A DNA stretch of 64,000 nt, taken from NCBI RefSeq assembly GCF_030272615.1, contig NC_081411.1, forward strand, positions 182,676,977 to 182,740,976, written 5' to 3'. The first letter of the stretch is position 1, and the number at the start of each line of letters is the position of its first letter. This DNA comes from Cryptomeria japonica. Its lineage: Eukaryota > Streptophyta > Pinopsida > Cupressales > Cupressaceae. Position numbers and translations under genes: made by a program. Positions 11,778-23,700 of this stretch are shown here, in pieces. The notes beneath the pieces are model-generated. The model had not been told where the DNA came from, did not search any database, and saw only the letters and a list, made by a program, of their open reading frames with translations.

Positions 11778-13758
11778 ATGGCATCCCAGGATATACCTTC
11801 GCAGGCTCCTGATCAGGATCCACCTTTGCAGGCTCCTGATCAGGATCCACCTTCACAGGCTCCTGATCAGGATCCACCTGCGCAGGCTCCACATCAGGAG
11901 CCACCACAGCAGGATCCTCCACAGCAGGATCCCCCCTTGCCCGATATTGCCACTATTTTTCATTATAGTGATCGAGAGCTGCATAGGTTGAGGGCCATAC
12001 TAGATGACCCTCGTACTGATGGCGTGTACAAGAGTACGTGCACGTCCATTTTTGACAGTTTGCAGACATTGAGGGATCGCTTAGTATCTCATACCTCATT
12101 CTCACCTGAGGTTATAGAGGATATATATAGACAGTTGAGGAGTGAGGTGAGGGGTCCTCATTCTTTTGCTGATGTGGTGGGGGTGGTCTCGAAGGAGACC
12201 ATCAAGGAGAGATGCTTCCCACAATATCAGGAGAAGAGTAAGGTGAGGGGATATCAAGTTACCAGATGTATTGACCCACAGGTTGCGTCACTGATTTACC
12301 CACGATTCTTAGCAGCCCATGGTCGTTATCCTAATAACGACCAGATTCCATTATACTTTGCACAGTAGGTATTTGCTGAGGTTCATTGTCAGATGAAACC
12401 AAACTACCTTGATATTCCGAGATATTATGGACAGGGGAGGGGCAGGATTGCTGATAGAGATGCATACCGTAGGCGTGATAGAGCTCCACCTAGACACAGG
12501 GACCTTGTTGGCCAGAGATTTCCTGTAGTAGTCCTAGCCATGGCACCCATAGCAGATCACATTGTGATTGCTTCTCAGAGAGAAGCAATTGATAGGATTG
12601 GACATATTGCATCAGCAGCAGCCACCATATCTTCTGACAGGGTGGGCAGATATATGATGACTCGACCACGTTCGCGATCATCCATAGATCATGCATCTTC
12701 TAGTCATGGGGGGGCTTCAGATTTAGATGATCGGTATATTTCTGCTGGCATCCCCTCCCCAGATGAGGTAGCAGCTATAGTCGGAGGTAGTAGACATGTA
12801 CAGATGTCGCAGTATTTAGTCGAGGACCTACTACATGCTTATAGTTTTATTTCATCTCGACTTGGGATACCATTGGGTGATGTTAGAGAGGAGATTCTCA
12901 GAGATGTTCAAGCTACAGCGGCATCGACGCATACCCCGAGGCAGTCACAACATTCTCATCACTCTACGCATGCTCCAGGCACTGACCCACCTACAGATCA
13001 CTCTGTTGCTGCAGAGGAGGAGCTACGAGCTGATGAGCTCCATATCACAGATGAGGGCTGGTTGGATTCATGTGAGGAGATACGAGCTGATCAGGTACAT
13101 ATCACAGATGAGGGTTTGGACTCATTTGAGGATCAGCTGAGAGATTTGAGCCATACTGGATTTATGGACATGCTACTACAGTCAGACACTTCATCCACGA
13201 TGCCCACTCATCTAGTTAGCCCCTTGCACTCCTCAGTGATACGTACAGCTAGAGAGAGATATACTGGCACGAGTGATGTTGTTGATATGATTATGGGACA
13301 GGATCAGTCTACTATACAGCCTACTCCAGGTGATACACAGGTATGTACATGTACATGTGCGTTTAAAATTTTAGAAGATATGTATACTTACATTGCAAAT
13401 TTGTACCTAATAAATCTATATATATATATAGATCTCATGTTTAATTTAAATAATCTAGAACTTTCTAAGTTTTAATTTGTAGATCATTTAAATTGATTGT
13501 GGACTAATCCTTAAATTGATAGTTAGCTCATGTCACTCCTTCCTTGAGCTCTGAGCATGTGCGTAGGAGAGATTCTTTAGATGCTGACATTAGTGTACAG
13601 GTTAGTTATGGTTTTTGGTATATATATATTTGATGTACATGCACGTCTAGAGAGATCTATATATATTATATTTAATATTTAAATAAATTCTACTTTTGCA
13701 GGACTCCCCCTCAGATGGTCGCTCAGTTCGTAGCCGACATGATGATCCCCAGTGTTGA
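11778..13758 (+). CDS. Second transposon gene, unknown function; three-exon model with one in-frame stop
   Basis: Exon model: 11778-13340, 13556-13600, 13702-13758. Donors CAG|GTATGT and CAG|GTTAGT and acceptors CTCTGAG| and TTTTGCAG| all join in phase 0 and end at TGA 13756-13758, giving 554 codons. An in-frame TAG at 12366-12368 splits it; the downstream frame stays open, so the stop is probably one point mutation, unless it is removed by splicing or read through. The N terminus is a proline/glutamine repeat (APDQDPP units from 30-bp DNA repeats, 11800-11940). Later come Ser/His-rich and acidic regions with an internal duplication (ADELHITDEG / ADQVHITDEG). I recognise no catalytic domain. 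By analogy with other two-gene plant transposons it may be a DNA-binding accessory protein; this is inference. Confidence 0.6.
12366..12368 (+). other. In-frame TAG stop in the second transposon gene
   Basis: The frame reads PLYFAQ, then TAG, then VFAEVHCQMKPNYL in the same phase. Only a substitution is needed to explain it. It is the only nonsense codon in the 554-codon model. Confidence 0.75.
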
Positions 13759-13847
13759 TTTGCTCCAGACTTTATAGCTCATTTACATTTATCTTTTTAT
13801 ATACTTTCATATTATATATATATTCATGCACGTACATGGAGTTTAGA

Positions 13848-14600
13848 CTCTAGATTATACTTTATACCTGGTTTATGTTTGACTCTGGATTATACTTTAT
13901 ACTTTATACATGGAGTTTAGACTCTAGATTATACTTTATACCTGGTTTGTGTTTGACTAGAGCTAGATTATACTTTATACATGGAGTTTAGACTATAGAT
14001 TATACATGTTATAAGTTTTATACATGTTTGATTATATTATATTTATACACATGTTTGATTATATTCTAGATTTATGTACATGATGTTTGATTAAATTAGA
14101 TTTAAATACATGATTGATTAGATTGTATATTTCATGCATGTGTACAACGACTTGTTTAGACTCTAGATTATACTTTATACCTAGTTTGTGTTTGATCAAG
14201 ATCTATTATACATGTTTGATTATATTAGATTTATACACATGTTTGATTAAAGATTAGATTTAAATTCATGTTCAAGATTAGATTGTATATTTCATGCATG
14301 TACAATGACTTGTTTAGACTCTAGATTATACTTTATACCTGGTTTGTGTTTGATTGATCTATTATACATGTTTGATTATATTAGATTTATACACATGTTT
14401 GATTAAAGATTAGATTTAAATTCATGTTTGATTAGATTGTATATTTCATGTATGTACAACGACTTATTTAGACTCTAGATTATTCTGTATACTTGGTTTG
14501 TGTTTGATCATCTATTATACATGTTTGATTATATTAGATTTATACATGTTTGATTAGATTAGATTTAAATACATGTTTGATTTTCAAACAAACTTGATTT
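13848..14600. repeat. AT-rich tandem repeat between the two convergent genes
   Basis: Units of about 150 bp containing TTTAGACTCTAGATTATACT, ATACATGTTTGATTATATTAG and GATTGTATATTTCATGC recur at about 13848, 13917, 14157, 14312 and 14467 with small length differences. The repeat lies between the 3' ends of the two genes. Confidence 0.75.
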
Positions 14601-15065
14601 AAATGTATTCAATTATAAATGTTTGATTTTCAAACAAAAGAGTATGTATGAAATGAACAAACTAAACTAAGATAGGTCATGTATTGAATAGTTCACATCC
14701 AGTACATGTATATTACATAGGTATGTATATTTGTAGGTATGTGAGCTTCTAGGTATGTATATTGTAGTTAAATAGTTCACAACATGTACATGTCCTAATT
14801 CCATATTAAATATATCAATTTTACAAATGTACATATTATGTATTCTAATTTAAATATGCATTTTTTAATTAAATACAAATACAATTACATACAATTAAAC
14901 ACGTGCACATTTAAATACATCCTAATTTGATATAATGTATAAATAAACTTAAAAAAATATTTATCCTAAATAGTTTCAAAACAAGTTACTTGAGATCTAG
15001 AATTTATCTTGAACTTTTACATTAAAATTCAATTCAAGTGGATTACTAAATTATGTATATATAGT

Positions 15066-18000
15066 TCATACCACATCAAGTGGTTCACAACGCTCTTCAA
15101 TAACACTTAATATTTTGTCATGATCTTCACTATCTAGTCTCCACTTTTGAGTCCGCCCTCGACGTGGAACTGTTTGAAGAATTAGGCCAACAGCAATGAC
15201 CAAGTGACTATACTGATATACCTTGTTATCAATTTGGTATTCAGTGAAATGAATCCCATGTTGAACAATTTTAACTTGTTTGAAATATGTCCCTTGCACT
15301 ACAACTGATCCTGCATGTACATGTATATAAGAAACATGAGAAATTAAAAAAATTCACACAAGCGATTTGTATGTATGTACATATTCAAATCAGAACTCAA
15401 ACCTGTGGGAAATGACATTCCATCACTCATCTTAGATTTTGATAACTTCTTTCTCTCTTCTGTGCAATGCAATAAATAATAACTAACACCTTCTATATTT
15501 CCATCTTCTGCTATGACTGCAAAAATATCTCCTGCAATTTGACACAATTTAAATAAATTCTAAGTTATATGTCATTTTTAAGGAAATGTTTACATGTGTA
15601 CGTCATGTACATACATACCTTTTTTAATCAATCCTGAAATATGATCGTAATCACCAGAAATCAAAGGAATGTCTTCAAAGTTTTCATCCTCATTTGAATC
15701 CTCGTATGTGTCAGAAACATCTAGTGGCACCATTTTCCATTCACTAACATATCCAAGCTCTTGGTTCTTGCAATCAACATAGTTTTCGAAAATGCATTCA
15801 GAACAAAAACATGAATAATCTCTAGTGTATAATGTCCATGGGCGATTATCTGTACTCATGACACAATGCAAAGATCTTGTCCTCTCCACACTCTTGCATC
15901 CATGCATTGATTTTCTATCCACATCTGTAAAATGTACATGTGTACAAGAATACATACATGTAGATCAAGTTGTTAAATTAAAAAAAAATAGAATAAAATA
16001 CTAAAAGAGAACACGTACCGGTTATCTCCCAAAACACTCTATATGGAATGGGCTTATATGTTCTTGATGATGATTCCCCAGGATAATTAGGTTGTTCAAA
16101 GTGTTTCTTACACCATTCAACAACATCATGTGCATTTTCTATACGTTCTCCTGTGTACTTTATTTGATGCTTTCTTATAGCACGTTTGATACAAGCTCCT
16201 GCACCATCATGTTCACCCTTTCCATGACCACTCTCAAAAAAACTCCAAACATGTGGTATTTTGTCATTTCGATGATATCTACATAGTGCATAAAATGGCC
16301 TCGAAGATTTGAATTGTGCCGCACATCCATCAGACCAAACAAAATGTTTAACTATTGTTATGCCTCTATCTTTCAAATATTCAAAAAAATTCTTAAAGCA
16401 ATGTTGTACAAAAAGTGTGTCATGCTCCTTATCATCACTGATATAGAAGTGGTACTCTTTCTTAATGACACGATTTTCAAATGTACTATCAACACCATCT
16501 AAATTCATCTGTGCATGTCGATAACACACATGCACGAAAATAGTGATTTGCTTTGAAAAATAATACTCTGATTGAATCTCTTTTTGATGCACAAAAGAGT
16601 AATTCTCTGCGAAGTCAACTACAGATAAAATAGTTCCAAGTGGGAAAGTGTCTCTTAATCTTTTAAATTGTTCTGCTTGCCACTTGGCAAAAAAACCATG
16701 GCATATGTATGGTTTTATCAACTTACGAAAATTTTCCATAAATGTTCCAATAGGTATTTCTTCTTCTACATAATCTAGTCTTGCAGATTCCTTTCCAAAT
16801 TTTGTTTCAATTTTTTTGTACTTATAACTCTTGCAATTTACCATCTTCCTCATGTCAGTATCTTCATCTCTCAAAGGCAATTTAGCCAAGTCCCCGCATG
16901 TTCCACAAATTCCTCTTATGCAATTTATTTGACCGGTTGCATTATCATCTGATTTATCACATAAGATGGATGCTATAAATTGACTTGTTCGTTTAGGAGG
17001 AGCATTTTCATAACCATCATTATCTTCTCTAATCTTTTGAAACACCTGATAGTACAAGTCAAATTCGATGTGATAACGACAACAACAAGTTTCGAAAACT
17101 TTGTTTAACTTCACATAATATGGCCTTAACCGTTCAAACATGGTTTGTCCAATCTTTATATGAGGGTTTGTTTTAGTAAACAATACATACAATTCATGTT
17201 TTGTTGTGTCTAGCCAATGTTTTACATGGAGATCATAACGATCAGGACCAATCCTTTGCTTGATAACATCTCTACTATTTGATGAAGGGCGAGTATTATC
17301 ATTCCAAAAACTTGTCACAAAGTTCCTAACAACATCTTCAATTCTATCAGAACGAGGAGCTCTACACATAATTGCCCAATTCCCTTCTGAGGTAGTATCA
17401 TCCAAAATCTTTCTCCTTTTAACATATTTAGATATTGTCCTTCTACTAAAACCAAACTCAGATGACAGTGAAGAGATTTGTCTTTTTTGAGGCAATCTTT
17501 CATTTACTAAAGATGTCAACATCACTCTTCTTGAAATGGTCTTATCTAGTTTTCGAGATTTTTTACCAATGTTCACCAAACCTTTCTTAACATTATCAAC
17601 AATAGATTTTTGTAGCTGAGAATATTTCCTCTTTTGATTTGTTGTATCTATACCCAACAATTTCATTGGATCTATTAAGTCTTTATGAGTAAGTACAATT
17701 GATAACAATTGAGCTTTTTCTAGTGTAATATCAAGATTGTTGAAATGCGACATTATTTCTTTTGCACTTTTATTCATTGACCTCCTTTTAGTATGTCTAG
17801 GTTCTTCACTGAGACGTTTCAACTCATCCACATCCATTTCAAGTAAATGATCTAAATTTTTATAAGAAATATTTCTCTTCACCTGTTTAGCTAGATCCAC
17901 AATATGCTCATCCATATCAGTGGTAGGAGGTAAGGAGCCTGACCCCTCTCCTTCAAAGGTCTCCATTGGTTCAACTTGGACAATCTCCTCCCTATGTTCA

Positions 18001-19330
18001 TCAACTATATTGTGTTCTTCAACAGGTTCATTTGCCCGTTCTGCACATAATTTAAGAGTTTGTGTAAGGTTCTTGAATTAATCAGAGATTATTCAATTAG
18101 GATTAAGAATAGGGGTGAATTTGGCTTAAAGCTTTACATGTTAAAATTAAAGCCCATTCAATTTGGTTTATTAAATTAAAATACTTTTTTAAGACCTTAT
18201 TGTTATAACTCTAATTAAATTACTTGTTTAGGTTTAAAGTTCAATTTGTTCTCAGGTTAGGATTAAAGTTCAATCTCTAATTTTGAGCACTAATTTAACA
18301 CATAAAATAAAATTTTGATAAATTAGAAATTCCAATTTTGAAAATTAAAAGTACAAATATTTTGATGCATGCATACGATAACTTAGGTGACCTCATATTA
18401 ATTTGTTATGGACCATAATGTAAGTGGACTATAATTTGTCACATGTGAGTATATTTAAGACCTATTATTGCATAATAGACCTCCTAATCTGAAATGTTTT
18501 TGCATGTACGTGAAGTTGAATATAAATAGTTCACCTAAATTATTCAACATGTTTAATAGGAGAAAAATGCAATTACACAACAAGCAAGTTGATGGAAATT
18601 GAAATTTGCAAATACACATGTATTATCTCAAATTAATTATGTTTTCCAATTAAAACAAAATTATTTTTAATCCTATTAAAAATATTAGATAAAAAATATT
18701 GAATTCTAATTAATTGATACGTAATACATATTAAATTAAATATCTTCTTTGTTATAAATTTATGTCACATTTAAGAACTATAATCAATGTAATAGTCCTA
18801 ATAGGCCTTATTATTAAAATCAATATGACCACATTTGAAAAAACATTTCACAAAATTAATATGCTTAACTACCCTTAAGACAAATATATTATGTGATATT
18901 AAAGGACCTATCACATGAAATTACTTGTACATGTAGATTAAATATTCAATATATATAATTTAGAACCTAAAAATTATGACATAATAGGTCTTATCTATTA
19001 TAAATGAACTTAATTATATAGGAGAAAAATGCAATTACACAACAAGCAAGTTGATGGAAATTGAAATTTGCAAATACACATGTATTATCTCAAATTAATT
19101 ATGTTTTCCAATTAAAACAAAATTATTTTTAATCCTATTAAAAATATTAGATAAAAAATATTGAATTCTAATTAATTGATACGTAATACATATTAAATTA
19201 AATAGAAATAAAATTAAAAATACATACTTGCATCATGATATCTTTGTCTTCTTTGTTCTCGATATCTTTCTTCCGTTTCGGGAGAATAATTCCTTGCAGT
19301 CTTATTTTGCCTTCTCTTCTTGTTCCCCAT
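15066..19330 (-). CDS. DDE/D-type transposase, five-exon model, 934 aa, no internal stop
   Basis: Exon model on the minus strand: 19330-19228, 18040-16019, 15924-15619, 15531-15403, 15310-15066. Every junction is GT...AG and all join in phase 1, which is strong support. The start MGNKKRRQNK is basic; a longer start at 19396 is possible. A helix-turn-helix-like segment (SSEFGFSRRTISKYVKRRK) is near residues 226-245 and a Cys cluster (CIRGICGTC) near 408-416. The likely catalytic core has DFAENYSF at about 510-517 (first Asp), WSDGCAAQFK at about 603-612 (second Asp) and FFESGHGKGEHDGAG at about 635-649 (third acidic residue and conserved His/Lys). The same three motifs occur, to my recollection, in multi-copy transposase-like proteins of cnidarians and other animals. 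The C terminus comes from the three short exons. It should cut and join the transposon ends. The 5' side lies next to the right subterminal motif cluster. Confidence 0.8.
18556..18742. repeat. Perfect 187-bp direct repeat, copy 1 (transposase intron 1)
   Basis: Identical by eye to 19018-19204, offset 462 bp. Both copies lie in the first intron of the transposase gene. The exact identity in AT-rich intron DNA indicates a very recent duplication or an assembly artefact. Confidence 0.85.
19018..19204. repeat. Perfect 187-bp direct repeat, copy 2
   Basis: Partner of 18556-18742. It ends 23 bp from the donor of transposase exon 1, so the duplication boundary is close to the splice site. Confidence 0.85.
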
Positions 19331-19502
19331 GCTTTTACAAAAAACCTTCAAATTATTCGCTTTCAAAATAATTTTCAAATATCTTCTCTCATCCAAAAGT
19401 GCGAATTATTTTAATCATTTGAGTGATAAAAAGCGAAAAAAAATTATAGATATTTATACGATTCCACAAATGAAAAAAAAAACAAAAAATGCGTCGGCCC
19501 GT

Positions 19503-19670
19503 GTTCGAACGAAAGCCGACAGTTAAAAATTGTTGGGTTCGCTCGAACATGGCAGTTACCAAAAAATGCTTGCCGAAATTTAGCTCGGGGGTTCGAGCGA
19601 ATGGGGGTTCGCTCGAACCCACTTTGGTTCAAGCGAACCCAATCCGATCGAACATGTGTTCGATCGAAAC
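19503..19670. repeat. Right subterminal motif cluster (GTTCGAGCGAAC type)
   Basis: About six copies or variants of the left cluster motif at about 19503, 19536, 19591, 19607, 19627 and 19645 (the last a GATCGAAC/GTTCGATC inverted pair). The cluster lies 0.8-1.0 kb from the right end and 170-340 bp upstream of the transposase start, whereas the left cluster is only 80-230 bp from its end. It could bind transposase and also regulate its gene; inferred. Confidence 0.7.
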
Positions 19671-20442
19671 CCCAAAATTGGAAGTTTCTCCCAAAAAATT
19701 TCAGAGTTCTGAAGAATTAATGACTTCGGAGCTCTGGTTCAGTACACGAATGAAATAATCTTCATAACCCAAAAATATTAGATGGTAGTACTCGAAACAA
19801 GCTTTCCAACGGATATAATTTTGTTATATTTTGAATTTATTATGTTCTTGATTTTTTAATTTTATTAAAAGTTGGTTTTTAAACGAACATGAACTTCTCT
19901 GTTCAACGCATTGGGAAAAAAAAGAAACTAATTCAAAAAAAATTTGAAAAATATCTATGCCCTTGGTATTGATGTCTTCTTTCTAACAAAAAAAATAAAA
20001 TTGAATTTCGATTTATATAGAACAAGTTATGTGTTCAAACGTAAACCTATGTTTGAATTATGACTAGTCGGACTTCAAAACTTTATAAAATGAAAAATAT
20101 TGAACATATCACTATAAAACCAAATGCATGCCCTGGATATTGATGTTACAAACCAAAATTCGAAAGAATTGAGTTTTTATCATTTATAGAAAAAAAGTTA
20201 TGCGTTACGGAAGGCACATCACTCTTAAAAAATGTAGTTTGTTGTAAAAAACTACTTTTCGAGGGAGATGGAAATTTTTTTAAAAAATCTTTCAAAAAAA
20301 TTTGAAAAAAATGTATATAGAATCTACAAACAAAATGCTAGAAATCACTAATTTACATCATCTTCAAATTTTTAATAGTTTAAAAGTTATAGTTCTCGGA
20401 AGTTGAAGATTATTTTAAAAATGTACATCTCAGTGTCAAAAG
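19671..20442. other. Right subterminal AT-rich spacer of the transposon
   Basis: No ORF supported. Poly-A/T runs and AAAAAATTTGAAAAA-type stretches dominate. Confidence 0.5.
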
Positions 20443-20479
20443 TGGCAAAAAAGTGGGAACCATTATTGTGAGTTCACCC
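20443..20479 (-). repeat. Right terminal inverted repeat
   Basis: Reverse complement begins GGGTGAACTCACAA and continues TGGTTCCCACTTTT, matching the left end. The T run is two bases longer than in the left copy. Confidence 0.85.
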
Positions 20480-20483
20480 AATG
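20480..20483. repeat. Target site duplication, right copy (AATG)
   Basis: Partner of 7186-7189, directly after the right TIR terminus ...TTCACCC. Confidence 0.65.
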
Positions 20484-20756
20484 ACAATGAAAATTGAGGA
20501 TCTTAATGTTAGGGTTTAGAACTTGGAAACCCCCTAAAAAAATTTAGAATGTAAAAGAAATAGAGAGTTGATCAAATTCTTGGAAGGAAGCATTGACAAC
20601 ATGATCAAAATTAACAAAGGATTGATGCAAAATTATGTGGTGCAGTTTGTGACTCTAACAAATAGGATTGAGAAAAAAGAAAAGAAAAGGAAGGCTCCTA
20701 CAAAGATCAAGGATCAACAGACCAAGGGAAACATAAACAACACCATACTTCCATAG
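20480..20756 (+). pseudogene. Right half of the ORF interrupted by the DNA transposon
   Basis: The frame continues from 7185: MTMKIEDLNVRV, a stop, then more coding with stops, then a Lys-rich coiled-coil-like end (FLEGSIDNMIKINKGL...NRIEKKEKKRKAPTKIK) to TAG 20754-20756. Family not recognised. The rejoined frame supports the transposon boundaries. Confidence 0.45.
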
Positions 20757-23700
20757 GAGGTGGAGCTGAAACTCATGTCGGATGGATGGAGCTATATTTC
20801 TTAATGTACCTAGCTATTTCTTTTTCCTGATTTTGGTCTTAGCTATTTTTAGTTGGTTATCTTAGAACTTCTATGTTTATTGTTAGTTTTATGTAAATTC
20901 TTTATAAGTATTTCATTTCTTTTGGTGTGTCACTTCGAAGCTATGGTTATTTTGGATGATTTTTTATTTGGATGTGTAATGGGTTGGGTCCCTTCTCACT
21001 TAAGGAAAAACATATATATGAATAAATTAAAATAAACTATTAAAAAATATTTATAACATTAAAACTAGATAAAATTAATTAAAATATTAATAACAAGAAT
21101 TATGTCATCCATGGTATGCATGTGGGAATATTAGCGCAATTCTGACATGCCCATTTTGATCATGATAATGAAGTTACCTGTTTACTTGTAACCTGTGAAA
21201 ACATAAAATAATATATATTTTTATTTTGTAGGGAAAAAGAAAAGATGGGTCACTTTATATGTGTATTTCGTCATAATAAAATTGTTTGGGGATCTCAAAA
21301 CATATCTTTTAATAGATATATTATAAAATCAAACTATATGACATATATACAATGAATATCTCATTCAAGAATTTAATATGATTTGATAATTGTTGTAATG
21401 AATTAAATGATTTGAAATGTGTAATATAAAGAAAGAGAAAATTGAATTTTACAATGACTATTTGCAATACATTGAACAATAAAAACAAAGAAAAATGATA
21501 TTGGTATAATTATATTAAATAAAAAATAAATATAGAGAATAGAATTTTCATTCAAATTTTTGAATTATGTGATATAATTGATTAAACTAATGGAAAAATT
21601 GAATGAAATGAACGCATAATATTTTTTCCTTTATACTTGGAAAATGTAAAGCATAGATATATACAACACATGCAATCTCAATTTTATAAAGTGATATTTT
21701 AAAATTTTTCTTTTTATTAAACTTAATTCTATGCATCGAATTTCTTTTAAAATATAGCAATAACATGATTAAAAGCATGTTAATATTTTCAATTTTAAAA
21801 AATAAGTGAAGCATCCATATCAAGAAATTGTAAAAATGAAGTGTTTATATCAAGAAAAAATAAACACACAAGAAATAAAATAATTCAATGTCGTGAGGTC
21901 AAAACAGGGTGGTGGGCCTATGTGGAAGCTCCACACATGCTGAAGTAGGTATCGCGTAAAATATTTCCCATCACTAATAAAAGGTACATAATAAAAGTCT
22001 TGACACATTTAGTAGAGCTATACTTTGTGTTGGCTAGAAAATTATCCCTCATAAATAGGCCAACAAAGATAATATTGTGATGGTATGTGAAAAACAAAAG
22101 AAATGAAAAAACATGAATGGATAAAAATTGGTGACACGTGAAAAACAACAATTGTAAACTGATGAAAAATATGAATGGATGAGATCATCCTAATCATCTT
22201 CATCCCTTTTCTAGAAATGTACACCATTAATAAAAAAAATAAGATCATGTATTTCATATAAAAAAATACCTTTGACATAACTAGCAATTGCATCTTGGTA
22301 TGTAATGGCTATGTCGAAGAGGTCTAGGAGGTCTATTAGAAAGATAATTGGTCTACTTTTTATATACAATTGTGTAGTTCATGAGATTGATTGGTATACT
22401 AGTTAGTAAAAGATGTTATCGTTGCAACCAATGTCTCAATAAATAAGTTATAGTTTTAAATCAACTATGCATCCACTTACAAGGATCCAAACTTGACTAA
22501 CAAAATTTTGAATCTTTCAATGTTGGTAGAGTAATCATAGTTTTCCTTTCAAAAATATGTCAATGCCATGGCTTATATATATTATCATTTTATGCACGTA
22601 AGTAAGATTTAAGTGTTTGGAATATGTTGTTTTAGTTCAAGTTTATCATTTTATATTTTGGGTTATGCTTAATTGTATTAGGTTAGAAAGGGTAAAATAT
22701 TATGTTTGATACATGATTGTAGATACAATATGTGGTTGAGGATATGATTAGAAGCATATTGATAGTTTATATGATTCTAAGGGATGCATTAAAAATTATC
22801 TTTAATTGTCATTTATGGGGCATTTTTTAATATGAAGAAGTTGAGATTCTAATAAAATTGTATCATTATATAATGGTTGAATCAATTAGAGATATTATTT
22901 TAGGTTGCTAGTTTTGTACTTTTTACAATCATGCTATTTCCAATTTAAATTATTAAAAGTTTCTCACATAGAAGGGGTAAGAAATAAAATACTATTCTCT
23001 ACTCACTTGTCATGTAAAATATATAAAAGTATAAACAATAGTTGAAGATCACCATATTATATACTTATCAATACATTTTGTTTAATTTGTATGGAAATAG
23101 ATTATCTAGATGTTTGTCTTGATGTGTCCAATTTTATCAGATCTATATTTTTATTTTAAATTATAAATTTATAACAATATCAATGATGTCTAATCCAGTT
23201 GGTCAAAATATTAGTTCTCCATTGTTCATAGATATAGATGTGTATCCAATGTACCTTTCTAATCATCCCACATATCATAACAATATTGGTGGAGAAAAAA
23301 ATTATAAAAAGGCCTACCACTTGAAACCTATTAGAAATGAAGGTCGCAAACCATGCAACGAGGTTTTTATAGTGATTAAATCTAAAGTCTATCACCTACA
23401 TGGGATTCAAGAATGATATGATATATCATTTTTTGTCTCTATATTTGGTACTTTTTTGGTACACTCATTAGTGTTGTGTGTCTCAATGATATGACCCTTA
23501 GCACTTTATTCCTTAGTGGCAATATTTTCCATTGATGCTCCTTACACAGTGATGAGAAAATAAATGGATGACCAAGGAGAGAAATAGTTTGGAGAAAGAA
23601 TTATATAAATTTAAAAGAGGATTCAAAAACTGATATGAGTATTTCAAAACATTTCTTTTGGTAGCCTAAGAACTAGTCTTCTTTTAATGTAGTTTCTCTA

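Larger units (their letters stand above)
7190..20479 (-). mobile_element. 13.3-kb two-gene DNA (class II) transposon
   Basis: The ends form an imperfect TIR: GGGTGAATTCAC...TGGTTCCCACTTTTGCCA at the left pairs with GTGAGTTCACCC at the right. AATG flanks both sides (7186-7189 and 20480-20483), and excision rejoins a reading frame. Inside are, from the left, a hairpin, a subterminal motif cluster, an AT-rich stretch, a 3.4-kb hairpin-repeat array, a CT microsatellite, a plus-strand gene, tandem repeats, a minus-strand transposase gene and a second motif cluster. The element is assigned the strand of its transposase. A 4-bp duplication together with a DDE/D transposase of this motif pattern suggests a Sola-like superfamily, but that assignment is from memory and unverified. 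It does not look like hAT (8 bp), MULE (9 bp) or CACTA (3 bp, CACTA ends). Confidence 0.85.

Noticed and set aside
15978-16020. C-terminal end GTCSLLVFYSIFF of the long minus-strand ORF as the true protein end
   Set aside because: It reads into intron; the GTACGT donor and in-phase next exon at 15924 fit better.
7190-20479. hAT, MULE or CACTA transposon
   Set aside because: The candidate duplication is 4 bp, the termini start GGGTGAA, and the transposase motifs differ from those families.
23183-23416. 77-codon ORF as a small gene
   Set aside because: Both strands are open here and no feature beyond length supports it.
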